Below, piece after piece: positions 32,548 to 43,134 of a stretch of 64,000 bases of DNA. Source of the stretch: Haematobia irritans (Eukaryota > Arthropoda > Insecta > Diptera > Muscidae); assembly GCF_050003625.1 (NCBI RefSeq), contig NC_134398.1, positions 99,799,479 to 99,863,478 of the forward strand, given 5' to 3'. Numbering within the stretch: the first letter of the stretch is position 1; every line of letters starts with the position of its first letter. The notes below the pieces were generated by a model. That model ran no database searches. It worked only from the letters and a program-made list of their open reading frames with translations, and was not told the origin of the DNA. A program made the position numbers and the translations under genes.

Positions 32548-33605
32548 CTTTTTTTAATTTACACATTTATATTTATACTATATTAAATTTTTATAATGAA
32601 ACTTCGAAATGTGGGTTATTAAAGATTTATAGTCAGTAACAGTGCTTGATATAAACGAAACTGACTGATTTTTGGATAAAGTAATATTTTTTTTATTGCA
32701 AAAATAACAATTTTGTAACAAAAAACTGTTTTTGGTACAAAACTTTAAAATTTGGAAGGAATTCAAAAACTCTAACAAAAGAAGAACGTGGAGTCGAGTA
32801 AAAACATACATAAATAATTTTATAATTAATATAAACATACATTTATTTAGGCGTGAACAGTTTTTTACTGGCATTTAACACCATCGCTCTAAAATGCCTT
32901 TTATTTTTCTTTAATAATTCATTTTAAAGAAAATAATCTTTTTAAATTGTTTTAGCTGCAAAACTCGAACTTAATGCCCGCTTGTATATTTGAAGGTGTC
33001 CGTCAACTCCTCGCCCATAATGCCAAAATGATAAACAAAACACATGTCCACACATACATAGCATAAAATGCTGCTCTCAAGGAGAAAACATATGCTGTTT
33101 GTTTTTCAAATGTCTATTCTCTTGGTTCCGAATATCCATTCTCTTTATTCAAATTAAATAATATTTAGACTTAAGCATATCAAATTTTTGGCCTTATCAT
33201 AAAACAGTTTTCCGAAACAACATACAAGCGGTTTCACAGAAATTGTTCTCTTTTGATTCTTTCGCTGTGTTGTGTTGATATCTTTTGTCAACTCTCCCGG
33301 TTTCCATCTCTATTTCTTTCTCTATACTCTCTCTCTGTCGCTTTGAATAAAATATCACAACATATGTATGTTTAGTCGAAATTTGTAAATTTATACATGT
33401 TTGCATTCACACATATGATTTTTATGAAGCATTGATGCCCCAAACATAATATATTCTAACATATTAAAATAGATGTCCCAAACATTTAGTGTTAGTTTAG
33501 GAACATTACATGTTTGCACTTAAATATATTGTGTTTTAAAATTGTGCCCGAAACACATTTTGTTTATATCGGAACATATGAAAAACCAATTTTTCTAAGA
33601 GTGTG

Positions 33606-34741
33606 TAGTAGTTGCTGTTGTTGATTCGATGAATCCACCGTTACTTGAACGTTCATTTTTACGTGGTTTCAGTTTTGAATTGCTCCAAGTCAACAATATA
33701 AGACCTGAGAACGTGAATTCCATTATAAAAGAAATGAAAACAAATTCTCTGATGTTTTTGAGAATAAATTGGGCAAATACAAGGCCAATGTTATTTCCTT
33801 CAAGGTTGTTGAAGATGCAACCCCAGTTTTTTTTTAAACCGAGACCAATACCTTTGGCTTGGAAGGATAATGTTGAGGCAAAGTTGCGTGATTTGATTGA
33901 AGCGGATGTATTCGAGTCGGTTGATAACTCTGATTGGGGTACGCCGTTAGTACCAATCTTGAAGCCTAACGGCGATTTTCGAATTTGTGGCGACTATAAA
34001 GTAACAATTAACAAATTTTTAAAGGATTTTAAATATCCTTTGCCTCGGATAGAGGAAATTTTTGCTTCTTTGGAGGGCGGCGAACTTTTCACAAAACTTG
34101 ATTTGTCAATTGCTTACAATCAACTGTTGTTAGATGACAGTTCTCAATTACTGTGTTCGTGTAGTACTCACATTGGAACTTCAAAAGTAAAGCGTTTACC
34201 ATTTGGTGTCAAGACAGCTGCGGCTATTTTTCAGAAAACCATGGAAAATTTATTCAGGGGTATTCCATGTGTAGTTGTATACCAGGATGATATAACAGCC
34301 ACTGATAAAAACTTGCAGGAGCATTTACGTACATTTCGTTTAGCTCTTCAGAAATTACAAAGCTCTGGATTGAGATTGAATTTAAATAAGTCGGAATTTT
34401 TCGAACCCAAAATTTAATATCTTGGCTTCAATATTGATAAAAATGGACTCAGTAAGAACAATGATCGGATTTCGAGTATAATTTCTGCACCAATTCCTTC
34501 TAATGTCTCGGAGTTAAGAGCCTTCGTGGGTATGGCGAACTACTATTCAAAATTTATTGACAATTTTGCAGAAATCATGTCTCACTTTTATTCTATATTG
34601 AGCAAAGATGTACCATTTGTGTGGTCAAATGATTGTCAGAAGGCGTATGATTTTATAAAAAAAAGCTGTAACATCAGACCAAGTTCTAGTCCATTTCAAC
34701 CCCGAGTTACCACTGATATTGACAACGGATGCTTCCAATAA
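33606..34741 (+). pseudogene. pol: Gypsy-3 reverse transcriptase
   Basis: Open from 33629 to a TAA at 34415-34417 that lies inside the conserved K-I-x-Y-L-G-F motif, so a nonsense change rather than a natural end. The same frame continues to about 34741. Motifs: LIEADVFESVDNSDWGTPLV, LDLSIAYNQLLLD (Asp), LPFGVKTAAAIFQ, VVYQDDITATDKN (catalytic YQDD), then ELRAFVGMANYYSKFIDNF. A frameshift near 34720 leads into RNase H. Confidence 0.88.
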
Positions 34742-35180
34742 TGCAGTGGCTCAAACCCATAGCTTTTGTATCGAGAGCTTTATCTAAAAGTAAAAAAAAT
34801 TATAGTACGCTTGAAAAAGAAGCTCTCGCAATCGTATTTTGTGTTACAAAACTAAAACAGTATTTACTTGGTAATAAGTTTGTCTTACGAACTGATCACC
34901 GTCCCCTTCTTACAATCTTTGGAACAAATGAAGGCTTGCCAATGATGGCCTCAGCACGTATGCAGCGATGGGCATTCATTTTATCCGGTTTTAATTATAC
35001 CGTTGAACATGTAAAAGGAGTCCAAAATGAGACGGACACCATTTTTCGAATGCCTCAAACAATTTTTGAAAAAAATGTATGTGAATTTTATCCCCGAGAA
35101 AAGCGTTCTGATACCGTGGGTTCTCAAAGGATCTGTTTGGAGCAGAATGCATATCGACTTTGCTGGTCCCATCAAAAACT
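34729..35180 (+). pseudogene. pol: Gypsy-3 RNase H
   Basis: Contains IAFVSRALSKSKKNYSTLEK (Glu), EALAIVFCVTKLKQYLLG, VLRTDHRPLLTIFG (Asp) and MQRWAFILSGFNYTVEHVKG. The first catalytic Asp region just before 34742 is damaged by a frameshift. The segment after the RNase H (about 35000-35140) is decayed. Confidence 0.85.
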
Positions 35181-35721
35181 TTCATTATTTCATCATAATT
35201 GATTCTTTTCCAAAGTTTGTGGAAGTATTTAAAACTAAAGATTTAACAACTGCATTTACAATAACGAAGCTGAGAGAATTGTTTGCTCGTTATGGACTGG
35301 TCGATACACTTCCCAGCAAAAAAATTGGAAGTTGTTCTACAGACATTTCTTTTAAAGCCCAGAATCCCCCATAGAGTTTTTTTCAACTTCCGATGCAGTC
35401 CTTTTGGACAATTCCACAAACATTTCTTCTAAAGCGCATCGTGGGATCCCCCAATGATTTTTTTTCCACTTCCGATGCAGTCCTTTTGCACAAGTGCACA
35501 AACATTTCTTCTAAAGCGCATCTTGGGATCCCCAAATGATTTTTTTCTACTTCCGATGCAGTCCTTGTGGACAATAATTAGAAAGAAAGCAATCAGGAAG
35601 TTCTTTTGAGAAGGTTTTGCAAATTACGAGAATTATTATTATTATTTTTTTTGTAAAAAATAAAAACGATGCATAACATAAAAAAAATAATTTTTTAGAA
35701 AAATATTTGATAAAAAAATAT

Positions 35722-35795
35722 CCGCTGGTGAGATTTGAACCTGCGTTTCTTATTTTTTCGTTCATACTAATAAAGAACATCTCGAGAAGCAATTA
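35722..35795 (-). other. tRNA-like module in element D (minus)
   Basis: Minus-strand B box GGTTCAAATCT (35741-35731) with tRNA-like 3' half ACGCAGGTTCAAATCTCACC. The A-box half is poor. Confidence 0.45.
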
Positions 35796-35871
35796 TAATG
35801 TTATTCTTTGGTGTCGTATTACGATCATATCACAAACATTTGAATTGACCTTTCGACGCTTTATGTTCAAT

Positions 35872-35942
35872 GGCGTTTGTGGCTGAGTGTGTTCTGTTAT
35901 GGTGCCATCAAACCCAGGTTTAACCCCTGGTCGGAGCGAAAA
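35872..35942 (+). other. tRNA-like module in element D (plus)
   Basis: A-box-like TGGCTGAGTGT (35880-35890) and B-box-like GGTTTAACCCC (35917-35927), where the consensus is GGTTCRANYCC. TCGGAGCG follows. The distance between boxes is short for a tRNA. Confidence 0.45.
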
Positions 35943-36699
35943 TGTTTTACAAATGGTAAAAAATTAGATAATAGGAAAATAAAAGTGTAATAAGAAATGG
36001 TTGAAAAAAAAATGAAATTGGTTGAAAAATTTTTTTTCGCTTTTTAAATTTCTTCATTCAAATTAACTTCCAGGGCACAAATTCTAAAGCAATGCAAAGG
36101 ATCCAAAAAGGGAGTAATTCCGTCCTATGACAAGCCCATGTAAAATTCATTGGAGATGATCCAAGTTTGCACTACTTCCGGATCACAGATTGGGGATCCA
36201 AACTACTTTTTTGGAAGCTCTTTTTTTGCTGGGTTGTTAATGACAACGGCCCACAGTTCACTTCGTATGAGTTAAACAATGTTTTATCCTCCAATGGAAT
36301 AAAACACTAGTTGACTGCTCCTGGACATCCGTCCACAAATGGACAAGCTGAAAATTTCGTCAAAACTTTTAAAAAGTCAATTTTGGCAAATTTAGATCGG
36401 AACAAGAAACATATATTCCTATGTTTTGTCTCACAGCAAAAACGTAATTAAACGTCATCTTGATCAGATTCGAGGTCAACAAATTAAACAACAACGACAC
36501 TTTGTCATCGGATATTGAACATCGGCAAATAAACAATGAGAATTCACTCACGAGAAGAGAGCTCAGACCACGAGAGGGAGGCAGAGTGGTAAAAAATAAT
36601 TTGTTCACAAATTGAAGACATACATATAAATACACACATTTGTGTACACACATATCTATAAATAAACATGTTTATATTTTACCAACTTTAGGAGGAGCA

Positions 36700-36932
36700 T
36701 GTAGAGTATGAATAATTACGCTCCACTCTAATATTTATCTTATCGTAACATAGTACTCTCACCTGTTGAAACAAGTTAATGTATCTCACACACACACATC
36801 CAATCGGTTATTTATACCGAATTAAAATCTCATTGCTAGTATTTATACATTTGAATTCTAATAAAGCAGTTAGTATGCTTTTGAGCATATGCGAAGCCAC
36901 TTGCGTTTTATTCGGCAGTGTAATACACTACA
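36700..36932 (+). repeat. Gypsy-3 3' LTR
   Basis: Preceded by the polypurine stretch TAGGAGGAGCA. Begins TGTAGAGTATGAATAATTACG and ends GTAATACACTACA. Contains a CACACACACA run and an AATAAAGC polyadenylation-like signal near 36861. It abuts Gypsy-2 coding remnants from 36933, confirming the end. Confidence 0.85.
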
Positions 36933-36974
36933 GTCATGAACCCTTTTAATGAGATTGTGGGTCATGGTTTCTCC

Positions 36975-37714
36975 TGTACAGGATTTCCCGTCGCAAATTC
37001 TACTCGTTTATAAATATATCCGTTCTCGATTTTGATGTCTGGCAAAAAATCAATTTTTGATTGAAATTTCTCAATCAAATTTAAATAATCTGATTACCTG
37101 AACTCTTCAGACTCTAAATCAATTTCTAATGAATTGTCTATTTCACTCAAAACAAAATTATCAATACTTGCAAAGAAAAGTTCATCATTATTTTTGGAAT
37201 ACATGCGAGATAAGGAATCTGGCACTATGTGTTGGGTACCTTTTCTGTGCTTTATGGTAAAGGTAAAGCCTTGTAGCTTTAATGCCCAACGGGCTAAACG
37301 TCCATGAAGATCAGACTGGCTCATAAGCCATTTCAATGAGGCATGATCTGTTATGACTTCAAATTGGTGCCCCTCGACATAACATAGGCTCGAAATTTCT
37401 TTATGGCCATGACGCCTTCCAAACATTCTTGTTCAGAGACGGAATAATTTCTCTGGGCTGTCGTCATCTTATGCCTCATATAGGCTATTGGAACTTCGTT
37501 CCCATTGTCATCCCTTTGACTGGCGTCGCATTTTATCGAAAAGGGACGCGTAAACTCGGGATTGTGCAAAACTGGCTCTGAACTAAGTTTAACTTTCAAT
37601 TCCTCAAACGCTTTCTTACCTTCATCTGTCCAAATAAATTTCCTTCCTTTTGTAACATATAGGTAATAGGAGACGAAATTGAAGCGAAATTTGGTACAAA
37701 GCGCCTGTACCAGC
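36975..37714 (-). pseudogene. pol: Gypsy-2 RNase H and linker to integrase
   Basis: Minus strand: GRKFIWTDEGKKAFEELKVK, FSIKCDASQRDDNGNEVPIA (Asp), NYSVSEQECLEGVMAIKKF (Glu) and EVITDHASLKWLMSQSDLHG (Asp), then a linker DYLNLIEKFQSK and KIENGYIYKRVEFATGN. Frameshifts lie near 37400 and 37650. The preceding RT end (LRxFLGIC) is at 49124-49150 beyond the hAT-like complex; the flank here reads C-G-W-Y on the minus strand. Confidence 0.88.
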
Positions 37715-37870
37715 CACAAAGGCAGCGCTCCCAATTTAGCTATTTTCCCGCTAGATTTTTTGTTTGTTTGGAAGGCGTTTAGCGGGAAAAATGCTTTTAG
37801 CCTTTTTTCTGTTTTTTTTTTCATGATCGTTTTAGCTATTTTTAGCTTTTTTATTTTCGACATGTTTCTA

Positions 37871-39021
37871 CACGCACAGAAAAACCATGTTTGGACATGG
37901 TTGCCGTATCCATTTAAAGCTTATCTAGAGCATGTAATAGCCTCGAAACCATGTATTTTGTCTTTGTAAAAATAGTTTTCGAGCAGAGAAAAATGTATGG
38001 TGGCAATAAGCATTTGAATGGTTCTCAAATACCGCAAACATGTTCTGTTATTTAAATGAAAGAATTTGAGACCATTAAATGGTCGGGAAAATCATGTACC
38101 TGACCATTCAATTTTTTTACTCTTTTACAGGGAAAAAAGTATTTTTATAGGTTAAGTATAGACATGTCTAGAACTATTACATGGCCATAAAGACCATTTA
38201 CATTTTTTTCGTGACCATTTAATTTTTTAACTTTTTTGCAGCGAAAAGAATTTTATAAAAACATTGAGCAGGTACACACGATTTTCATTTTGCGCGTCAG
38301 TCGTGTGTTGATTGTTTCTTGGAATGGACGGAGAATACGGACTGTTTTGTGTTATTTTTTTTATTCAGAAGTGGCACGTGGTTTTATGTGAAGACAAAAA
38401 AGGAAAGTGTAATTGAAAAAATGTACCTGTTTTTTGTACTGCATTTTGCTATATGGTATCATTTATTTTTATTTGTAGTTACATGATGTCTGCGTTTGTA
38501 CATTTGGTGGGCACGATGTAAATATGGAATAATTACTTATTGTTGAAATTGAAATAAAATAGAGTGTGTAAAAATATATGATGTTTGCTTGAACGGCATT
38601 ATAAATACAAATAAACAATGAATTAGTTTATAAATAACTAAAAACAAATAAATAAAGTTAATTTTTTGTTTTCTTTTCTCAAGTGGCGTCCTTTTTTCGA
38701 AGATGAAAAAAGTTTTTTCATAAAAATCAAAACATTTTAGGTTGTGACCAAGTTCTTTTAACTAGAAGAAAAACATTTTGAATGAATACCATAACATTTT
38801 AAATCGTGACCATTGTCTTTTCATTTAAACAAAATTCTTTTTATTAATATAATAACATTTTAGATGAGGACAATTATATTTTTCTTAGAACCATGTTCAC
38901 TGAGCCAACATGGTTGCAGGTGAAAATGTTACATGGTCGCCGCAAAAATAGCTCCTATCATATTATTTGGCTCTTCAAATATGATTGTGACAATCATGTT
39001 TCTTCTCTGCGTGTGCGTGTA
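37871..39021 (+). mobile_element. Family F element F1
   Basis: Starts CACGCACAGAAAAACCATG, ends CTTCTCTGCGTGTGCGTG, flanked by TA (37869-37870 and 39022-39023). The 1.15-kb interior is rich in motifs such as CATGTAACATTTTCACCTGCA and GACCATTTAAT. An inverted sister copy (F2) is at 44825-45936. No gene. Confidence 0.75.
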
Positions 39022-39386
39022 CCGAAATATGGATAAAACGGCGTTTTTATCTAATGGCGTTTTCTTTTCTTGTAAAAAATGCGCACTTTTTTGCATTTTA
39101 CCCGGAAAATGTACTTTTTAGGTTCTTTTCTAAAAAAACAGGCAAAAGTGCGAACAGGCTTTGAATTCTGTTGTGAAAATAGCGCCACGCATAGAGGCAA
39201 ATTACGGGCATTTTCAGCACTGCCAACAAACGAGAGTGCTGCGATTGCTCTGCTGTCTCCTTCTTTGAATTCTTTTCTGCCCGCTGAAATGATAGCATTT
39301 TTTTAGGTTGCTGGTAACATTTTAAAAATGCGCATGCTGTACAGACAAAATGAAGGCAAAGCACTTTTTTCAGAAAAGAAAACACC
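39022..39386. other. hAT-like element N interior
   Basis: Non-coding stretch between F1 and LINE L3, presumed interior of element N, containing the L3 insertion site. A 96-codon minus-strand open frame over it has no recognised motif and is probably chance. Confidence 0.4.
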
Positions 39387-39532
39387 ATAAGCCTTAGGTT
39401 AGGTTAGGTTAAAGTGGCAGCCCGATTAAGATTCAGGCTCACTTAGACTATTCAGTCCATTGTGATACCACATTAACTAAAAGTACCTATTACATATGGG
39501 CACTTCTAGTTTTAACCGCTGAACCTTCTTGA

Positions 39533-41767
39533 TTATTTTTCTTTGTTGAACCAACCAGATTGTTCCAAAAACATTAGCAGACTGCTTAAGTTAACGTTTT
39601 CCAGATCCGCCAGTAATCTGAAGCTATATGCTCCTAAAAGTTGCTTGCGCTTTACACAAAATGCAGGACACTCACACAAGAGGTGTTTAATTGATTCTTT
39701 TTCCTCCGCATCATGACAGCTCATACAATAGTCATTATACTTCGCGCCAATAGTTTTTGCAAAATCTCCTATCAGGCAGCGACCCGTTATAGCAGATATC
39801 AGGAGTGATATCTGACGTCTCGAGAACATTAGCATATCTAGTGTGCGGTTTAAGTTGAAATGGGGCCATATTTGCTTGGTGTCGTTACAACCCTTGCAAT
39901 TCTCCCATCGAACATTTGCCATCATAACAGCCTTCTCACGCAGCATGAGCTTGCAGGTAGCTAGGGGCATACCAACAAATTCTAGTTCCCCTGGAATATG
40001 TAAGGTAGTCCCTAGCCTTGCCAACTCATCGGCTTCGCAGTTCCCCGGTATGTTCCTATGGCCAGGCACCCATATTAGGTGAATATTGTACTGCTCAGCC
40101 ATCTCATTGAGAGATTTGCGGCAATCGATGGCCGTTTTCGAGTTGAGGAACACAGAGTCCAAGGATTTTATTGCAGGTTGACTGTCTGAGTATATATTAA
40201 TGCCCACATTTTTTGGAACATTACTTCTCAGCCAATTCGCCACCTCTCTTATTGCTAATATTTCAGCCTGAAAAACACTACAGTGATTAGGTAATCTTTT
40301 CGCTATTTGAAGTTCCAAATCATTAGAATATACTCCGAAACCCACTTGTCCATCCAATTTGGAGCCATCAGTGTAGAAATCTATATATTCTTTATTCCCC
40401 GGGGTCTGTGTGCACCACGCCTCACTGTTGGGGATTAGAGTCTCAAACTTTTTGTCGAAAAGTGGACTCGCCAAAGTGTAATCCACTACGTTAGGCACAT
40501 CTGACATTGTTTTGAGGACAGAACTGTGACCGTAACCTTTTTCCGACCACAGCGATAGTTCGCGCAACCGCACAGCCGTTGTTGCAGCTGACTGTTTGGC
40601 CAAAATGTCTAAAGGCAATAGATGCAGCATGACATTAAGGGAATTTGTTCCTGTCTTGCTGAATGCGCCTGAAATACACAAACACGCCATACGCTGAACT
40701 TTATCTAAACCAGTCGGTTTCTGAAGTGCCGGCCACCAGACTACAACACCATATAGCATTATAGGTCTAACCACTGCCGTGTATAGCCAATGCACAATTT
40801 TTGGTTTTAGTCCCCACTTTTTTCCTATTGCCTTTTTGCACGAGTACAAAGCTACAGTTGCCTTCCTCGCCCTTTCTTCAATATTAAGCTTAAAGTTCAG
40901 CTTCCTGTCCAAAATAACGCCAAGGTATTTTGCACAATCACCAAAGGGAATTTCAATACCCCCTAAGGAAATAGGCCTAACCGTGGGAGTTTTGCGATCT
41001 TTGCAGTACATGACTAATTCTGTCTTTGCGGGATTTACCCCAAGACCATTGTCTTTCGCCCATTTTTCAGTCATCCGGAGGGCCCTCTGAATAATATCTC
41101 TGATTGTGGATGGGAATTTTCCCCTGACTGCCAGAGCTACATCATCTGCGTATGACACCACTTTTATCCTTTCTTTTTCTAGAGTAACCAGAAGGCTATT
41201 TATAGCAACATTCCAAAGAAGAGGTGATAGAACTCCTCCTTGGGGAGTGCCTCTGTTCACATACTTTTGTATGTTTGCTTGTCCTAGTGTGGCTGAAATA
41301 CGTCTCTTCATTAGCAGTTCGTCTAACAGCCTGAGTATACATGGATCAACATTCAGAGTTGTCAGTCCATTTAATATCGAGCTCGGATGGACATTATTGA
41401 ACGCCCCTTCGATGTCTAGAAACGCCACGATTGTGTATTCTTTGACAGATAGTGAGCTTTCAATAAAGCTGACTAGTTCATGTAGTGCGGTCTCAGTAGA
41501 CCTGCCCTTCGAGTATGCATGCTGTCGTTTCGAGAACAAACTTGAATCGATGCTAGTTCTAAGATAAATATCTATCATCCTCTCCAGAGTCTTAAGTAGG
41601 AATGAGGATAAGCTGATTGGTCGGAAATCCTTCGCCCTCGAGTGAGAGGCTTTTCCCGCTTTAGGTATGAAGACGACTTTTGTTTCCCTCCACTTTCCTG
41701 GGATATATGATAAGTTGATACATCCTTTATATATCACCGTCGACCAAGGGATAATTCTGTCAGTCAC
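39533..41767 (-). pseudogene. LINE ORF2 (L3), RT, RNase H and Cys/His part
   Basis: 744 codons continuing ORF2 after the frameshift. RT: FRPISLSSFLLKTLERMID, VAFLDIEGAFNNV (catalytic Asp, residue 118), PQGGVLSPLLWNVAINSLL and VVSYADDVALAV (206-209). RNase H: DFYTDGSKLDG (Asp 467), VFQAEILAIREV (Glu 502), IYSDSQPAIKS (Asp 528) and VPGHRNIPGNCEADELARL (His 570, Asp 580), so all catalytic positions are kept. Terminal CMSCHDAEEKESIKHLLCEC binds nucleic acid in related elements. The methionine is incidental: this is the second half of one protein. Confidence 0.92.
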
Positions 41768-43134
41768 TGTAACTCCGCCGGAGTAATTCCATCAGGTCCA
41801 GGAGATTTGAATGACCCAAAGCTATTTAGCGCCCATTTTATTCTAGATTCCGATACAAGTTCCTCGATAGGAAATGACCGTTGAGCCACTGTAGAACCGC
41901 CAGAACATGGTCCAACCGTCTGACTTCCAGGAAAATGTGTGTCCAATAGTACCTCCAGCGTTTCCTCACTGGACGTTGTCCAATTGCCCCCCGATGTTTT
42001 AATGAAACTTGGAGCGGAGTTAGTGGATGCTAGTACCTTTCGTAGTCTGGAAGCCTCGGACGTATTCTCAATACTGCTGCAGTAAACATTCCAAGAGTTA
42101 TGCTGAGCCTTTCTCAGTTCTCGCTTGTATCCTTTCAGATTATTCTTGTAAGCGTCCCAATCCTCAGGAGCTCTGGTGGACTTTGGTTTGTTAAAGAGCT
42201 TCCTGCAGGATTTCCTCATATTACTTAACTCCGTAGACCACCATGGTGGTCGATTTTCCCCCCTTGGCTTCCCTCTAGGGCATGCAGCTTTCAGTGAGAT
42301 GTTGAAGGCCTTAGTAATCCACTCCACTGCGTATTCGATATCTTGCACAGTGCTCATATATGTCTCTGGTATTTCCTGTATCATCATATTGAACGATTCC
42401 CTATACCTATTCCAGTCAGCTTTCCTTGCATTTGGCGGAAATATGGTCTTGGTGGTATGAACATCAAATTTGAAACTGATGTAGCGATGATCTGAGAAGC
42501 TGTGTTCACTTAAAACATGCCACTCAGATATCATTTCATTCAGTTCTTGCGAGGCCAAGGTGATGTCCAAAACCTCTTGCCTGTTTTTAGTGACAAAGGT
42601 TGGGACATCTCCCTTGTTGCAAACTACCAGATTAGTACGCAAAATAAACTCTATTAGCGACTCTCCCCTTGCATTAGTATCACTACTTCCCCATATACTA
42701 TGATGTGCATTCGCATCGCATCCCATAATGAGTTTCGTCTTTGTTTTCAGTGACTCCTCCACTAAGGTCTTAACGGCATATGGAGGCATCTCCCTGTCAT
42801 GTCCCATGTAGACCGAAGATACCCAATATTTGCATTTGGCTATTTCTAAACTGGCAACGACAGTGTCTGTATTGCACATTGAAGGAAGCAGAAACAAGTT
42901 GAGCTCGTTTTTAGCAATTATACAGGCTCGATTTACATCATTACCACTATACTGCAATAGTTTGAACCCCGGAGTACTTAATTCACATATTTTGTTTTTA
43001 TAAACATATGGTTCTTGAATAAGAACTATATCTATGTCCCCTTTCATCAGGAGAACTTTTAAGGCAGCACATGCAGCCTTACAATGATGAAGATTTATCT
43101 GGAGGATCCGTAGGACCATCGAGATTTTCAACAA
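41764..43134 (-). pseudogene. LINE ORF2 (L3), endonuclease part
   Basis: 456 codons before a frameshift. APE-type endonuclease: LRILQINLHHCKAACAALKV (Asn), DIVLIQEPYVY (Glu), GCDANAHHSIWGSSDTNARG (Asp, Asn) and EHSFSDHRYISFKF (terminal Asp-His), all present. It enters the RT region (FKSPGPDGITPAELQ) and meets TGA at 41764-41766. Compared with L2 at about 26125, four bases (within CAAGCAG) are missing just before the stop, so one recent 4-bp deletion split ORF2. The start methionine is inside the ORF1 end. Confidence 0.9.

Larger units (their letters stand above)
31928..33603 (+). mobile_element. Family A element A3, TG duplication, inside Gypsy-3
   Basis: Starts CACCCTCAAAAAAATCGC, ends TTTTTCTAAGAGTG, flanked by TG (31926-31927 and 33604-33605). 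The host frame K-S|V-V-V is restored on removal. It contains ACATATTATGTTTGG palindromes at both ends, the two divergent tRNA-like modules, and a local AGATAAGATAAGATAAATAA duplication (31985-32010). Shorter than A0 and A2. Non-coding. Confidence 0.8.
35312..36233. mobile_element. Inverted-repeat element D, TT duplication
   Basis: Starts CCCAGCAAAAAAATTGGAAG and ends ...GGAAGCTCTTTTTTTGCTGGG, flanked by TT (35310-35311 and 36234-36235). Its 922 bp plus 2 bp is divisible by three and the integrase frame continues. Left third: three copies of about 77 bp with CACTTCCGATGCAGTCCTTTTG (35370-35575). Centre: two divergent tRNA-like modules, as in family A but of different sequence. No coding. Confidence 0.8.
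35140..36600 (+). pseudogene. pol: Gypsy-3 integrase, split by element D
   Basis: The first part reads MHIDFAGPIKNFHYFIIIDS (catalytic Asp), VEVFKTKDLTT and LRELFARYGLVDTL up to 35309. After element D it resumes at 36236 as VNDNGPQFTSYELNNVLSSN (second Asp) and TAPGHPSTNGQAENFVKTF (Glu). The end reads KRHLDQIRGQQIKQQ (about 36440-36480), as at the end of many Gypsy Pol proteins. The zinc finger is lost, and a stop and frameshifts are present. Confidence 0.85.
31740..36932 (+). mobile_element. Gypsy-3, Ty3/Gypsy element of a different lineage
   Basis: Plus strand, inserted in Gypsy-2 between its integrase and RNase H pieces. Protease (31740-31927), RT, RNase H and integrase are in order, then a polypurine tract and one 233-bp LTR (36700-36932). 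gag and the 5' LTR are missing. It is interrupted by family A element A3 (31928-33603) and element D (35312-36233); frame is recovered on both far sides. RT has YQDD rather than the YLDD of Gypsy-1, and the sequence resembles Mag-like Gypsy elements (inference). Confidence 0.85.
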
